From contig JABHXU010000020.1 of NCBI GenBank assembly GCA_018657065.1, positions 185,100-249,099 on the forward strand: 64,000 nt of DNA, in the 5' to 3' direction. A program made the position numbers and the translations under genes. The DNA comes from an archaeon (GTDB taxonomy: Archaea; Nanobdellota; Nanobdellia; Woesearchaeales; GW2011-AR15). The notes beneath the pieces were generated by a model. That model ran no database searches. It saw only the letters and a program-made list of their open reading frames with translations, and was not told the origin of the DNA. This document shows positions 6,957 to 16,309 of the stretch, piece after piece (positions within the stretch are counted from its first letter, which is position 1; every line of letters begins with the position of its first letter).

Positions 6957-7628
6957 CTAAAACCATTGACCTTCTTGATCAAGAGGTTTTCTCATATCTG
7001 ATGCTCTTTGAAGACCCATATAATATTTTAAATCACTAATAAACCTTTCAGATGCACCTCTAAGTTCGTCTTCTTGTTCTCTTACCTTTTCTTTATAGAT
7101 CATTCTAATAAAAAAATCAGAAAGAACATCTCCTAGCCCAAATGAAGAACCTTTTACAAACCAATTATGAATATCTAATTCTAAGATTGCATTAAACCAC
7201 ATAATAAATTCTCCCATATAAGGTTTAATTTTTTTTCCTTTATACATAATTTCTATTTGCTTCATGTGTAAACACATAACATCAATGTACCATTTGTATC
7301 TAAAATATTGGTTTCCTCCTGCAATTCCTGCGTGTTGCTTTTCTGTTCTCCACCACCATCTAATTTCTTTTTCACCATGTTGATTTCTAGATTCTGCATA
7401 ATAATCTTCAACCCATGTTGATTTTCCATTTCCATGAACAGATTTCCAACCTTCTTCTTTAAGCCAGTGATGCATATATCTATACACATTTTCTAGATTA
7501 ATGACTCTTTCTTGTTTAATTTCAGTACTATAAACAAGCATATTTCCTTCTTCAAAAGTTGTTCCAGAAGGAGGTCCTTTCCATTGGGTTTGAATACCCA
7601 TTGGATGTTTTGGAGTCCAAACTACCAT
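6957..7628 (-). CDS. Conserved hypothetical protein rich in Trp and Tyr
   Basis: The 223-residue soluble protein has no signal peptide or membrane segment. The core from residue 31 (YSTEIKQERVINLENVYRYMHHWLKEEGW) and the central alternating hydrophobic strands with WWWR and YKWYIDVM resemble, from memory, a family of hypothetical proteins common in DPANN genomes. The C-terminal third is helical and charged. An internal ATG at residue 30 (7541) could be the true start, because the first 29 residues look less conserved in character. It ends 61 bp from the tRNA-Thr gene. No function can be assigned. Confidence 0.7.
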   Translation of the reverse strand: MVVWTPKHPMGIQTQWKGPPSGTTFEEGNMLVYSTEIKQERVINLENVYRYMHHWLKEEGWKSVHGNGKSTWVEDYYAESRNQHGEKEIRWWWRTEKQHAGIAGGNQYFRYKWYIDVMCLHMKQIEIMYKGKKIKPYMGEFIMWFNAILELDIHNWFVKGSSFGLGDVLSDFFIRMIYKEKVREQEDELRGASERFISDLKYYMGLQRASDMRKPLDQEGQWF

Positions 7629-7744
7629 ACTATTTTAATTGGAATGAGATTATTTAAAACTTTCGCATTTTTGTATACTGGTTTATAAAATCCTATTTTT
7701 AGGGTACCACAATCATTATAAAACAATTAAAACTCCTTTCAACA

Positions 7745-8758
7745 ATGGTAAAACTATTTGCCCTATGTGCAAAAGGATTAGAGGAAGTTGCAACTCAAGA
7801 AATAAAAGACTGTGGAAAATCTAATAACTTTGAAATATTCGAAGGTGTAATAGTATTTGATTATTTAGGAGATCTCAAAGATCTTACTAATTTAAAAATT
7901 GTTGATGATGTGTTAATTTTTGTAAAAAAATTTCAAGACATTAATAGATATAAAACTTCATTATTTATAATTAGAAAAGAATTATCTCAAGTAAATTTAA
8001 TGAAAGTATTATTTTTAATAAGAAAAATAAGAAAAACTAAACCACAAACTACTTTTAAAATTCAATCTAGTTATAAAAGTCGTAGAGATTATACAGCTAA
8101 AGAAATTACTACTGCTGCTAGAAGAGCAATTTTAAAAAATCAAGAGTGGAAATATAGTGATGAGTCTGAACTTTATATTCATATCTTGTTAACTCCTAAA
8201 ATTAATTTATGTGGTGTGTCATTATTAAATGAACCTCTTCATGTTAAAAATAGAATTAAAACCATTAGAGGATCATTAAAAAGTTCTGTAGCAAACGCTA
8301 TGGTTCAATTTGCAGATATTAAAAAAACAGATGTAGTATTTGACCCAATGTGTGGTTCAGGAATAATTCCAATTTCAGCTTCACCATTTTCAAAAACAAC
8401 AATAGCAAGTGATATCGATAAAGAAGTAATTAAAATTGCAAAATTAAATGCTAAATCTAAGGATAGAAAAATCAAATTCCATGTCTGGGATGCTTCAAAA
8501 ACTGATTTAAAAGATAATTCAATTGACAAAATAATATGTAATTTGCCTTTTGATAAACAAGTTGAATTTGAATTTGACCCTGAAGAATTTTTTAAGGAAA
8601 TTGAAAGAATCAGTAAAAAAAAATCAAAATTAGTTTTTTTAATTGATAGAGAAAGTGTATTAAAAAGAATAATTAAAAAAAAATATCCTAATTATAAACA
8701 CATTAATATTACAAATTCTGGGTTTGAAGCAAGGATAATGGTAATAGAAAAGATATAA
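7745..8758 (+). CDS. THUMP-domain RNA methyltransferase, Trm14-like
   Basis: The 337 residues show an N-terminal ferredoxin-like/THUMP region (MVKLFALCAKGLEEVATQEI onwards) and a C-terminal Rossmann methyltransferase. SAM motif I is DPMCGSGIIPISA near residue 199 and the catalytic motif is NLPFD near 262, the N-L/P-P-F/Y signature of exocyclic-amine RNA methyltransferases. Closest functional parallel is archaeal Trm14, which makes N2-methylguanosine at position 6 of tRNA. The next gene follows 25 bp downstream on the same strand. The specific target base is inferred from the family. Confidence 0.8.
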   Translation: MVKLFALCAKGLEEVATQEIKDCGKSNNFEIFEGVIVFDYLGDLKDLTNLKIVDDVLIFVKKFQDINRYKTSLFIIRKELSQVNLMKVLFLIRKIRKTKPQTTFKIQSSYKSRRDYTAKEITTAARRAILKNQEWKYSDESELYIHILLTPKINLCGVSLLNEPLHVKNRIKTIRGSLKSSVANAMVQFADIKKTDVVFDPMCGSGIIPISASPFSKTTIASDIDKEVIKIAKLNAKSKDRKIKFHVWDASKTDLKDNSIDKIICNLPFDKQVEFEFDPEEFFKEIERISKKKSKLVFLIDRESVLKRIIKKKYPNYKHINITNSGFEARIMVIEKI

Positions 8759-8783
8759 AACCTAAGTAAAGTTTCTATTTAGA

Positions 8784-9527
8784 ATGGTAAACTATTGGCG
8801 TCTTGTTAACAAAGTCATTAAAGAAGCAGACATATTGTTATTAATCTTAGATGCAAGAATGCCTAAACTTACTAGAAATCGAGAAATTGAAGAAAAAATA
8901 AGGCAAAATAAAAAACAAATCATATATGTTTTGAACAAATGTGATCTTGTTGAAAAAAATCAATTAGATGATATAAAAAAAGGTTTTGATCCTTGTGTCT
9001 TTGTTTCAAGTACTCAAAAATTAGGTGGGACTCTTTTATTTAAAAAAATATTAGAATTATCTAAAGGAGAAGATTGTATTGTTGGAGTGCTTGGATATCC
9101 GAATACTGGAAAAAGTTCTGTTATTAATTTAATAAACGGAAAAAAAGCCGCATCAACTTCTTCATATTCAGGCCACACTAGGGGTGTCCAATTTGTAAAA
9201 GCTAAAGGAAAAATCAAATTAATTGATACTCCAGGAGTTTTACAGTTTAATGAAAAAGATATTGAAAAAAAAATATTAATAGGTGTAATGAATCCTCAAC
9301 ATGTAAAAGAACCTGATTTTTACGCAATGCTATTAATAGAAAAAAAACCAGAAATTTTTGAAAAATATTTTGACATAAAATATGGAGACGGAACTGATTT
9401 CTTAGAAAAACTTGCTCTTAAACAAAATGTTCTAATTAAAGGTGGATTACCTGATACTAAAAGAATTGGAAGAAAAATTCTTCAAGATTGGCAACAAGGA
9501 AAAATTCATGAATTCTTATTGAAATAA
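8784..9527 (+). CDS. Circularly permuted GTPase of the YlqF/RbgA type
   Basis: The order of GTPase motifs is permuted: G4 NKCD near residue 51, G5-like SSTQKLGG near 73, then G1 GYPNTGKSS near 104 and G3 DTPGV near 145. This G4-G5-G1-G2-G3 order defines the YlqF/YawG family, whose members act in ribosome assembly. At 247 residues it is compact, consistent with archaeal members of the group. It lies 25 bp downstream of the THUMP methyltransferase on the same strand, a plausible RNA/ribosome-related unit. Confidence 0.88.
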   Translation: MVNYWRLVNKVIKEADILLLILDARMPKLTRNREIEEKIRQNKKQIIYVLNKCDLVEKNQLDDIKKGFDPCVFVSSTQKLGGTLLFKKILELSKGEDCIVGVLGYPNTGKSSVINLINGKKAASTSSYSGHTRGVQFVKAKGKIKLIDTPGVLQFNEKDIEKKILIGVMNPQHVKEPDFYAMLLIEKKPEIFEKYFDIKYGDGTDFLEKLALKQNVLIKGGLPDTKRIGRKILQDWQQGKIHEFLLK

Positions 9528-9597
9528 ATTTATTTTTCAAAATCACAAAAAATTATTATGTAATATTTATAATTAAGATATTTATTTGTAAATCTTT

Positions 9598-10029
9598 ATG
9601 ACAGCAACTTGGTATGACAATGTCCGAGCATTTATAGGAATACCATATTTAACTTCAAATTCTAGCGCAGACATTTCGTTATTGGTTTCTACAAAACAAG
9701 CAAAAATCAATATTTTTCCACGCACGACTATTTCACCTCAAGATTTTTATAATGGTAAAATTCCACCTGAACAAGTATATTCAGTATCATATGATCCTCG
9801 TTTAACTTCAATAGAAATAGAACTTAAAGTTTCTAGAGGAGATTCAGCTATAGCTACAATTACAAATGGAATTTTTGCTTCCAATAATTTTCCTTATATT
9901 CAATATTCAGATCTAAACTGGATTTTAAAAACACTTAATCCTAGAGAATTTAACTTTTTTTTTGATAATGCATTTCATCGCTCAAATGGACAAAATTTAT
10001 TAAGCAAATTAGAAAAAGTTGTAAACTAA
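9598..10029 (+). CDS. Hypothetical protein, 143 residues
   Basis: A soluble protein starting MTATWYDNVRAFIGIPYL with a TATA-like ATTTATTT about 20 bp upstream of its ATG. It has alternating beta strands, a central SRGDSAIATI segment and a helical C-terminus. No membrane segment, cysteine or known motif is present. Its end overlaps the end of the large convergent surface-protein gene by four bases. I do not recognise the family. Confidence 0.65.
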   Translation: MTATWYDNVRAFIGIPYLTSNSSADISLLVSTKQAKINIFPRTTISPQDFYNGKIPPEQVYSVSYDPRLTSIEIELKVSRGDSAIATITNGIFASNNFPYIQYSDLNWILKTLNPREFNFFFDNAFHRSNGQNLLSKLEKVVN

Positions 10030-13000
10030 AATTCTCCTCTCTTTAAACTATTATATCTATGAATAACTACTAAAGATAATAAAACTATAAGAGGAATAAC
10101 AATAAGTGGAACAATTGTTCTAGCTGGGTTTGGTTCTTTATTTTCATCTTCACCTGCACTTGAAGAATAAATGAAATCCTTAATTTGTCCAACACATTCG
10201 TCAGATACATCGCCTTGAACATCATATGTTAGCTCAATTCTATCTTTAACTTCTGTAAAGTGCCAAGCAATGATAGGATCTCTATTAATAATATTATAAT
10301 TCTTACCATTAAAATACATGTTATCAGATTTTTCTGCTAAACATTTAGGAATATTTTGATAGTAGACTAAATCTTCTACTGGCTTTTCAATATCAATTGA
10401 AATTCTATATTTAGTATATTTTTTACTATCTAATTCATATTCTTTTTTTTCTACAACAATGGATTTTTTTAAATCTTCAGAACTTTTTTTAATAGAATTT
10501 GTTAATGTTTCAGGAACATCTAAAAATGATTGTTTAATCATGTCTCCAACCTTTTCTTGATTTAAAGAAATAACATTATCAAAGGTTTCTTGAGTAATTG
10601 AAATTACATCACATTTTTCTTGATTTGGATTTTTTAAATATGGACAATTATCTATATCACCACAAATACTATCTTCATCAATATCATTATTTGAATCATT
10701 TGGGCATAAATCACAAACATCACCTACTGAATCTTCATCGCTATCTTTTTGTTTGGGATTAAAAATGGTTGGACAATTATCTGCTTCTCCGCAAGCTCCA
10801 TCCTGATCTATATCATTATACATATCATCAGGACATAAATCACACATATCACCAATTAAATCTCCATCTCGATCTTCTTGTTCAGGATTATAAGTTTCTG
10901 CGCAGTTATCATTAAATTCCTTAATTGAATCGTCATCTCCACCATTAACACATTCTGAATAAATATCGCATGCATCTCCTACCCCATTAAAATCACAATC
11001 TTTTTGACTAGGGTTAAACTTTGTTGGACAATTATCTAAATTCCCACAAATTTGATCATTATCTTTATCATTCTCTGGATCATTAATACACCGATCACAT
11101 AAATTTCCTAAACCATCTTTATCTGAATCAAATTGATTCTGATTAGAAATTGTCGGACAATTATCTATGTCACCACAAACACCATCTTGTTCAATATCGT
11201 TTTTTGCGTCAAAAGGACATAAATCACATAAATCTCCTATTCCATCTCCATCTCTATCTAATTGATTTGGATTAAATCTTTCTACACAATTATCAATTAA
11301 TTCTTGAATTCTATCTTCATCAACTTCTACGTAACAAGATGAAGCAATATCACAAGCGTCACCAATTCCATCATTATTACAATCGCCTTGATTTAAATTA
11401 TACTTTTTAGGACAATTATCTTCGTTTCCACATATTCCATCTTGATCAATATCATTATACATGTCTTCATTACATACATCACATGCATCTCCCATCTCAT
11501 CAAAATCTTGATCTTTTTGATTAAAGTTAATTACTGTAGGACAATTGTCAACATTACCACAAATTCCATCTTTATCTATATCATTAAATGCGTCATCAGG
11601 ACAAGAGTCACAATCATCACCAATTAAATCATAATCTAAATCTTGCTGATTAGGATTATAAATATCTGGACAATTATCTAAATAATCATTTAAGCCATCT
11701 TTATCTGAATCACTTACACATTCTGATTCAACATCACATGCATCGCCTAAGTTATCTTTATCACAATCAACTTGAGAAGGGTTATAGTCACTAGGACAAT
11801 TATCTATATTTGCACATAAATTATCTGAATCAATATCATTTAATTCATCATTAACACAAATATCACATGCGTCACCAATTCCATCATTATCTGTATCAAT
11901 TTGACTTGGATTAAAAACATCAACACAATTATCTAAATCTCCTCCAACAGCGTCTTGATCTAAATCATTAAATGGATCATTAATAAATAAATCACTAACA
12001 TCTCCAATTCCATCTCCATCTGAATCTTCTTGATTTTCGTTAGGTATTGTTGGACTATTATCTATTAAATCTATAACACCATCTCCATCTGAATCTCCTG
12101 AACATTCAGAATCAAAATCACAAACATCTCCAATTCCATCATTATCACAATCCTTTTGATCTTGATTTGGTTTACTTGGACAATTATCTAAATCTGCACA
12201 AACTGAATCAAAATCTGGTGCATTATTTTTATTATCATTTGGACATATATCACATGCATCTCCAATTCCGTCTCCATCCAAATCTGATTGATCAGAATTT
12301 CTAACTAATAAACAATTATCTACATCACCACAAACATTATCATTGTCTGCATCATTCTTTGGATCATTTGGACATACATCACAAGCATTTCCAATTCCAT
12401 CATTATCACTATCTTTTTGATTTGAATTTGAATCATCAATACAATTATCTAGTGAATTACATATTTGATCATGATCTTTATCATTAAATAAAATACATTC
12501 ACCATTATTTTTTCTTGAACATTTAATTACTCCTTCACATGAATTAATTGAACATTCAGTTTCAATTGTATAATCTCCTCGATTATATTCATCTTCATCT
12601 ATTAATCCATCACAATCATCATCTATACCATTACAGATTTCAAATTTGCCTTCAACTTGTCCTTTACATGAACTCCATACGCCTTTTGAACATGTTTGTG
12701 TTCCTTTTGAACAAGACCCAATATTTGTTCCACATTCTTTTGTTTCACCATTTATACAACTACAAGCCTCATCAATTGTTCCATCGCAATCATTATCTAA
12801 ATTATCACAATCACTATCTGTTTCAGTTTTTACATAATCTGAACCATATTCTTCATAACTACAAGTTTGCCAAGAATCAAAACAACTTTTTTTAGATCCT
12901 TGACACACACCCTTTTGATTTGTACATAATGGAGCAGTTAATCCTTCATCAATTAAATTATCTCCATCATTATCAATTCCATCACAAATTTCTGGACTTG

Positions 13001-13967
13001 TCGAAGTTACAGAAGGATTATTTGGTTCTGGATCTATTTCATCATCTTCACCATCATCATCATCATCAGGATCACAAGCTGCTGAATATTTTGCACTAAT
13101 AATTTCACAACTATGTTCAATACATATGTCATTAATACATTGACTATAACCACTTAAAGGATAATCTAAAAACTTTTCATATGGATAACTTGATTCACAA
13201 GTATCATCAGGACATTTATTATATACATTACATGTTGACAAACCACAAATTGTTTCTTCTTCTAATTTTGTAACTGCAGTGTCTTCAGTTTTTAAACCTC
13301 CAAATTTTTGATATCCAAGGTCTTCACAATTGATATAAATATTATTTTCATCAACATACGATTCCACTCCTTCTTCCTCACATGGATGTGGTTCATCAAA
13401 ATCATTTGCAGAAGGTGCAGGATTCATATCACAACATGAACCTTCTTCATTTGGAGTGGTTAACCAAACACCTTCATCAATTATACATTTTTGTTCTTGT
13501 TTTGCATCATCACATCCATTTGTTGATGGTGGATTTACTCCTCCGGCTGTTCCGTCTGCTGAATCTAAACTTCCTTCTTCTTCTATAGGTGGTGCATTTG
13601 CGCTATCAGTTTCAACTCCATTTACTGAGTTCAAAATAATACTTTCGACACTACTATATTCTGCAATAGATAATCCTAATCCTTCTCTTAATTTTTCTTT
13701 TGTTTCTGGACATAAATTCTTAACAATAACATATTCTAAACCATAGCAACAAAATGGATGAGCTGCAATAGGGTTTTCTGAGGAGTAACTAATAAAACAG
13801 TCTCCTTCTTCAAAATAATTCGGATGAATATGATATAATTCCCTTGCTTTACAAGTTCCAGGCATAACGGCAGGATCATCACAATTTTGAGCACCTATAA
13901 CAAATCCAATAGAAAAAAATAATAATAAAAATAATAAAACTACAGTAAACCCTTTTTTTTCCTTCAT
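10026..13967 (-). CDS. Giant surface protein with MopE and thrombospondin type 3 repeats
   Basis: 1313 residues. A signal peptide (KGFTVVLLFLLLFFSIGFVIGA) opens a cysteine-rich N-terminal part. MopE-like units of the form CDGIDNDGDNLIDEG occur from about residue 328 and 445. About 20 calcium-binding type 3 units (DNCP...NPxQxDxDxDGIGDACD) fill roughly residues 490-1130. A juxtamembrane domain and a transmembrane helix (IVPLIVIPLIVLLSLVVI) end in a short basic tail. The acidic repeats should form a Ca2+-loaded rod displaying the N-terminal part away from the membrane, suited to adhesion to a host or partner cell (inference). It lies next to two other surface-protein genes. Confidence 0.88.
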   Translation of the reverse strand: MKEKKGFTVVLLFLLLFFSIGFVIGAQNCDDPAVMPGTCKARELYHIHPNYFEEGDCFISYSSENPIAAHPFCCYGLEYVIVKNLCPETKEKLREGLGLSIAEYSSVESIILNSVNGVETDSANAPPIEEEGSLDSADGTAGGVNPPSTNGCDDAKQEQKCIIDEGVWLTTPNEEGSCCDMNPAPSANDFDEPHPCEEEGVESYVDENNIYINCEDLGYQKFGGLKTEDTAVTKLEEETICGLSTCNVYNKCPDDTCESSYPYEKFLDYPLSGYSQCINDICIEHSCEIISAKYSAACDPDDDDDGEDDEIDPEPNNPSVTSTSPEICDGIDNDGDNLIDEGLTAPLCTNQKGVCQGSKKSCFDSWQTCSYEEYGSDYVKTETDSDCDNLDNDCDGTIDEACSCINGETKECGTNIGSCSKGTQTCSKGVWSSCKGQVEGKFEICNGIDDDCDGLIDEDEYNRGDYTIETECSINSCEGVIKCSRKNNGECILFNDKDHDQICNSLDNCIDDSNSNQKDSDNDGIGNACDVCPNDPKNDADNDNVCGDVDNCLLVRNSDQSDLDGDGIGDACDICPNDNKNNAPDFDSVCADLDNCPSKPNQDQKDCDNDGIGDVCDFDSECSGDSDGDGVIDLIDNSPTIPNENQEDSDGDGIGDVSDLFINDPFNDLDQDAVGGDLDNCVDVFNPSQIDTDNDGIGDACDICVNDELNDIDSDNLCANIDNCPSDYNPSQVDCDKDNLGDACDVESECVSDSDKDGLNDYLDNCPDIYNPNQQDLDYDLIGDDCDSCPDDAFNDIDKDGICGNVDNCPTVINFNQKDQDFDEMGDACDVCNEDMYNDIDQDGICGNEDNCPKKYNLNQGDCNNDGIGDACDIASSCYVEVDEDRIQELIDNCVERFNPNQLDRDGDGIGDLCDLCPFDAKNDIEQDGVCGDIDNCPTISNQNQFDSDKDGLGNLCDRCINDPENDKDNDQICGNLDNCPTKFNPSQKDCDFNGVGDACDIYSECVNGGDDDSIKEFNDNCAETYNPEQEDRDGDLIGDMCDLCPDDMYNDIDQDGACGEADNCPTIFNPKQKDSDEDSVGDVCDLCPNDSNNDIDEDSICGDIDNCPYLKNPNQEKCDVISITQETFDNVISLNQEKVGDMIKQSFLDVPETLTNSIKKSSEDLKKSIVVEKKEYELDSKKYTKYRISIDIEKPVEDLVYYQNIPKCLAEKSDNMYFNGKNYNIINRDPIIAWHFTEVKDRIELTYDVQGDVSDECVGQIKDFIYSSSAGEDENKEPNPARTIVPLIVIPLIVLLSLVVIHRYNSLKRGEF

Positions 13968-14069
13968 AGTTATAATTACAATATAGAACTCTGTTTTTAA
14001 ATTTTTTCAAAAAAAAGAGTTGAAAAACCAATAAATATTTTAATTCCAAATGTAGTTAAATAAATAGAA

Positions 14070-16262
14070 ATGAAAAAGTCACAGTTATCTATGTATGCAA
14101 TTATTGGTGTTGTAATTATTGTTCTCGTTGCTTTTTTTATATTATTATTATCTGAAAAACAAAATAATTTATATTTTGATGAATCACAAAAAGTTTTTTC
14201 ACAAGCAACAATGAGAACAGATGTTACTTCATTTATTGAAACATGTATAGAGACTTCTGTAAAAGATGCAGTTTATATAACTGGTATAAGAGATTCCAAA
14301 ATTAATGAAACAAAACAAATCATAAAATTAAATATTTATTCTTGTACAATTCCAATTTTAAATCAATTAAAAAGTCAAGATTATTTGGTTATTGAAAAAG
14401 ATCTTAATATTGAAATGAGTATTTTTCCTGAAACAATTGTTGTAGATGTTGTTTATCCTTTGAACATAAAAAAAGACAATCAAGAAATTAAATTTTATGA
14501 TTTTGAATATGTTTATGATCGATATGTCAGATTAAAAATTCCAGGAGGAGTTACAAATAAAGAAACAAGACTGATTTCATCAAATGGAAAAGCGCAAATT
14601 CATCTTGATAAAGATACAGTTATTAGAGACAAAAATGGAAACTTACTAGATGAAATTGGCATTCAAGTATTGGACAGACAATTTGATGGACTTGATAACA
14701 GTTATGTTTTAGGAGAACTGGCATATGATAATTTACCTGATGGTGTAATTTTTTCTAAACCTGTAGAATTTTCTATTGAGTATAATACTGAAGATATACC
14801 GGAAGGATATACCAAGGAAAATCTTAAAATTTCTTATTGGGATGAAGAAAGTGGATTTTGGAAAGCCATTCCCTCGGTAGTTAGTGAAAATACTGTAACT
14901 GCAAATATTTCTCATTTTACGGTATATGTAATTGGACTTGGTTGGTATTATGTTATAGTTGACCATGTATTTGAATCAAGGTTTGCACCTATTAGTGCAG
15001 GTAGTCAAGGTAATGGTATTTGGGTAGTAGGTGGTGAAGAAAGATTAGACAAAGGTACTGTTTCAATATCTAAAAGTTATTATTCAACATCTTACGAAAA
15101 CCCTTTATCTTTAGAAGAAGAAGAAAACAAAAAAACATTTGCAAATGGTGCAGAAGGAATCTACGCAGTTATGAATGCAAAAGGTGATGATTTTGTTGAT
15201 TATAAAGAAGAATTTTCAAAAATTGATTATTTAACAGAACCAAAACTACAATACGGTTATGAATACGAAGGAAAATTTTATGATTGTGAAAACGCAGATA
15301 TTCAAGGTAATAATCCATATGGTATTAGATATCAATCGATTAATGATTATCCTTACTTTTATGTTGATGACCCATACTGTAGAAATGATTTAAAATGTGC
15401 TTGTGAAGATTCTTCTGAATGTGATTTGGACTGTAATACAATAACTTCTTGTCACTTGAACAATAAATTAACAGGCACTTGTTTTCCCATAATCGGCGAA
15501 GGAAATATTCCAAGTATTTCTGATAAAACTTGGCCTTGTGAATCACTAACATTCGAAGAAAAAAAAGATGCAAGAAAAACTGAAAGTAACCAGCAAAAAT
15601 CAATAAAAAGTGCATTAAAAGAAACTGCAAAAAAATCAGAACCAATTTGTGGTTGGCACAATTTTCAATGTGCTGGAGGAAAAGTTGAACCTAACGAAAA
15701 CTTTGAACAAGCATCTCATTTTGTCGCTTTTGGACCAAATGGTGATGCTATGATTCAAGATGGATCATTTCAAGTATACCCTTATCCTTCAAAAGATGAA
15801 AATAATGTTGTTGATAATATTTGGAACATAATTCCATCAAAATATGATGAAGGATCACCTTTTCATTGTGAAATCATTCCTTATGAAGATTCAACAACAG
15901 ATTATACTGCAATAACCTTACCTTTAGAAATGAGAGAAGAAATGTATCCTTGGAGAGCAAAAAATAATGTTGGACCTGCCTATGGTATTAAAGGTGTTAA
16001 AATTATTAAAGAAGTGGATCATGAAGCTGCAAAAAAAGAGATTTACACTCGATGTGAAATATATTGGATTTTTTGGGGAAATGGAGTTAAAAGAACAAAC
16101 ACTCACAATGTAATTATTTCTGATGGAGATTTTTATGCTGAAGCTGGAAAAAAAGCTTTAAATTATCTAGAAAAAACAGGAAAAAATGCTTGGTCAGTAG
16201 GATCTGATTTTGCCGAAGATCTTTTTGATAAGTTATTTGCTGCTACTGAAACTACTGAATAA
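14070..16262 (+). CDS. Pilin-like surface protein, paralogue of the next gene
   Basis: 730 residues. The N-terminus MKKSQLSMYAIIGVVIIVLVAFFILLL is a K-x-S-Q-x-S-x-x-x-I-I-G motif followed by one hydrophobic helix, resembling a type-IV-pilin-like or uncleaved anchor. The region to about residue 290 matches the following gene almost block for block (ISSNGKAQIHLDKDT, VLDRQFDGL, YTKENLKISYWDEESGFW). The C-terminal part contains a cysteine-rich insert (residues 440-530) lacking in the paralogue, and a shared GWHNFQCAGG region. It begins a tandem pair separated by 47 bp. Function unknown; extracellular by topology. Confidence 0.8.
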   Translation: MKKSQLSMYAIIGVVIIVLVAFFILLLSEKQNNLYFDESQKVFSQATMRTDVTSFIETCIETSVKDAVYITGIRDSKINETKQIIKLNIYSCTIPILNQLKSQDYLVIEKDLNIEMSIFPETIVVDVVYPLNIKKDNQEIKFYDFEYVYDRYVRLKIPGGVTNKETRLISSNGKAQIHLDKDTVIRDKNGNLLDEIGIQVLDRQFDGLDNSYVLGELAYDNLPDGVIFSKPVEFSIEYNTEDIPEGYTKENLKISYWDEESGFWKAIPSVVSENTVTANISHFTVYVIGLGWYYVIVDHVFESRFAPISAGSQGNGIWVVGGEERLDKGTVSISKSYYSTSYENPLSLEEEENKKTFANGAEGIYAVMNAKGDDFVDYKEEFSKIDYLTEPKLQYGYEYEGKFYDCENADIQGNNPYGIRYQSINDYPYFYVDDPYCRNDLKCACEDSSECDLDCNTITSCHLNNKLTGTCFPIIGEGNIPSISDKTWPCESLTFEEKKDARKTESNQQKSIKSALKETAKKSEPICGWHNFQCAGGKVEPNENFEQASHFVAFGPNGDAMIQDGSFQVYPYPSKDENNVVDNIWNIIPSKYDEGSPFHCEIIPYEDSTTDYTAITLPLEMREEMYPWRAKNNVGPAYGIKGVKIIKEVDHEAAKKEIYTRCEIYWIFWGNGVKRTNTHNVIISDGDFYAEAGKKALNYLEKTGKNAWSVGSDFAEDLFDKLFAATETTE

Positions 16263-16309
16263 ATAAGTCAAAACATTTTTTAATAGTAACTACTTTGAAA
16301 ATTAATGTA

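Noticed and set aside
11442-11627. Plus-strand frames inside the giant surface protein gene, also near 12548-12895 and 13382-13746
   Set aside because: They are shadows of the repetitive minus-strand gene, composed of low-complexity Ile/His/Leu sequence with no promoter or homologous look.
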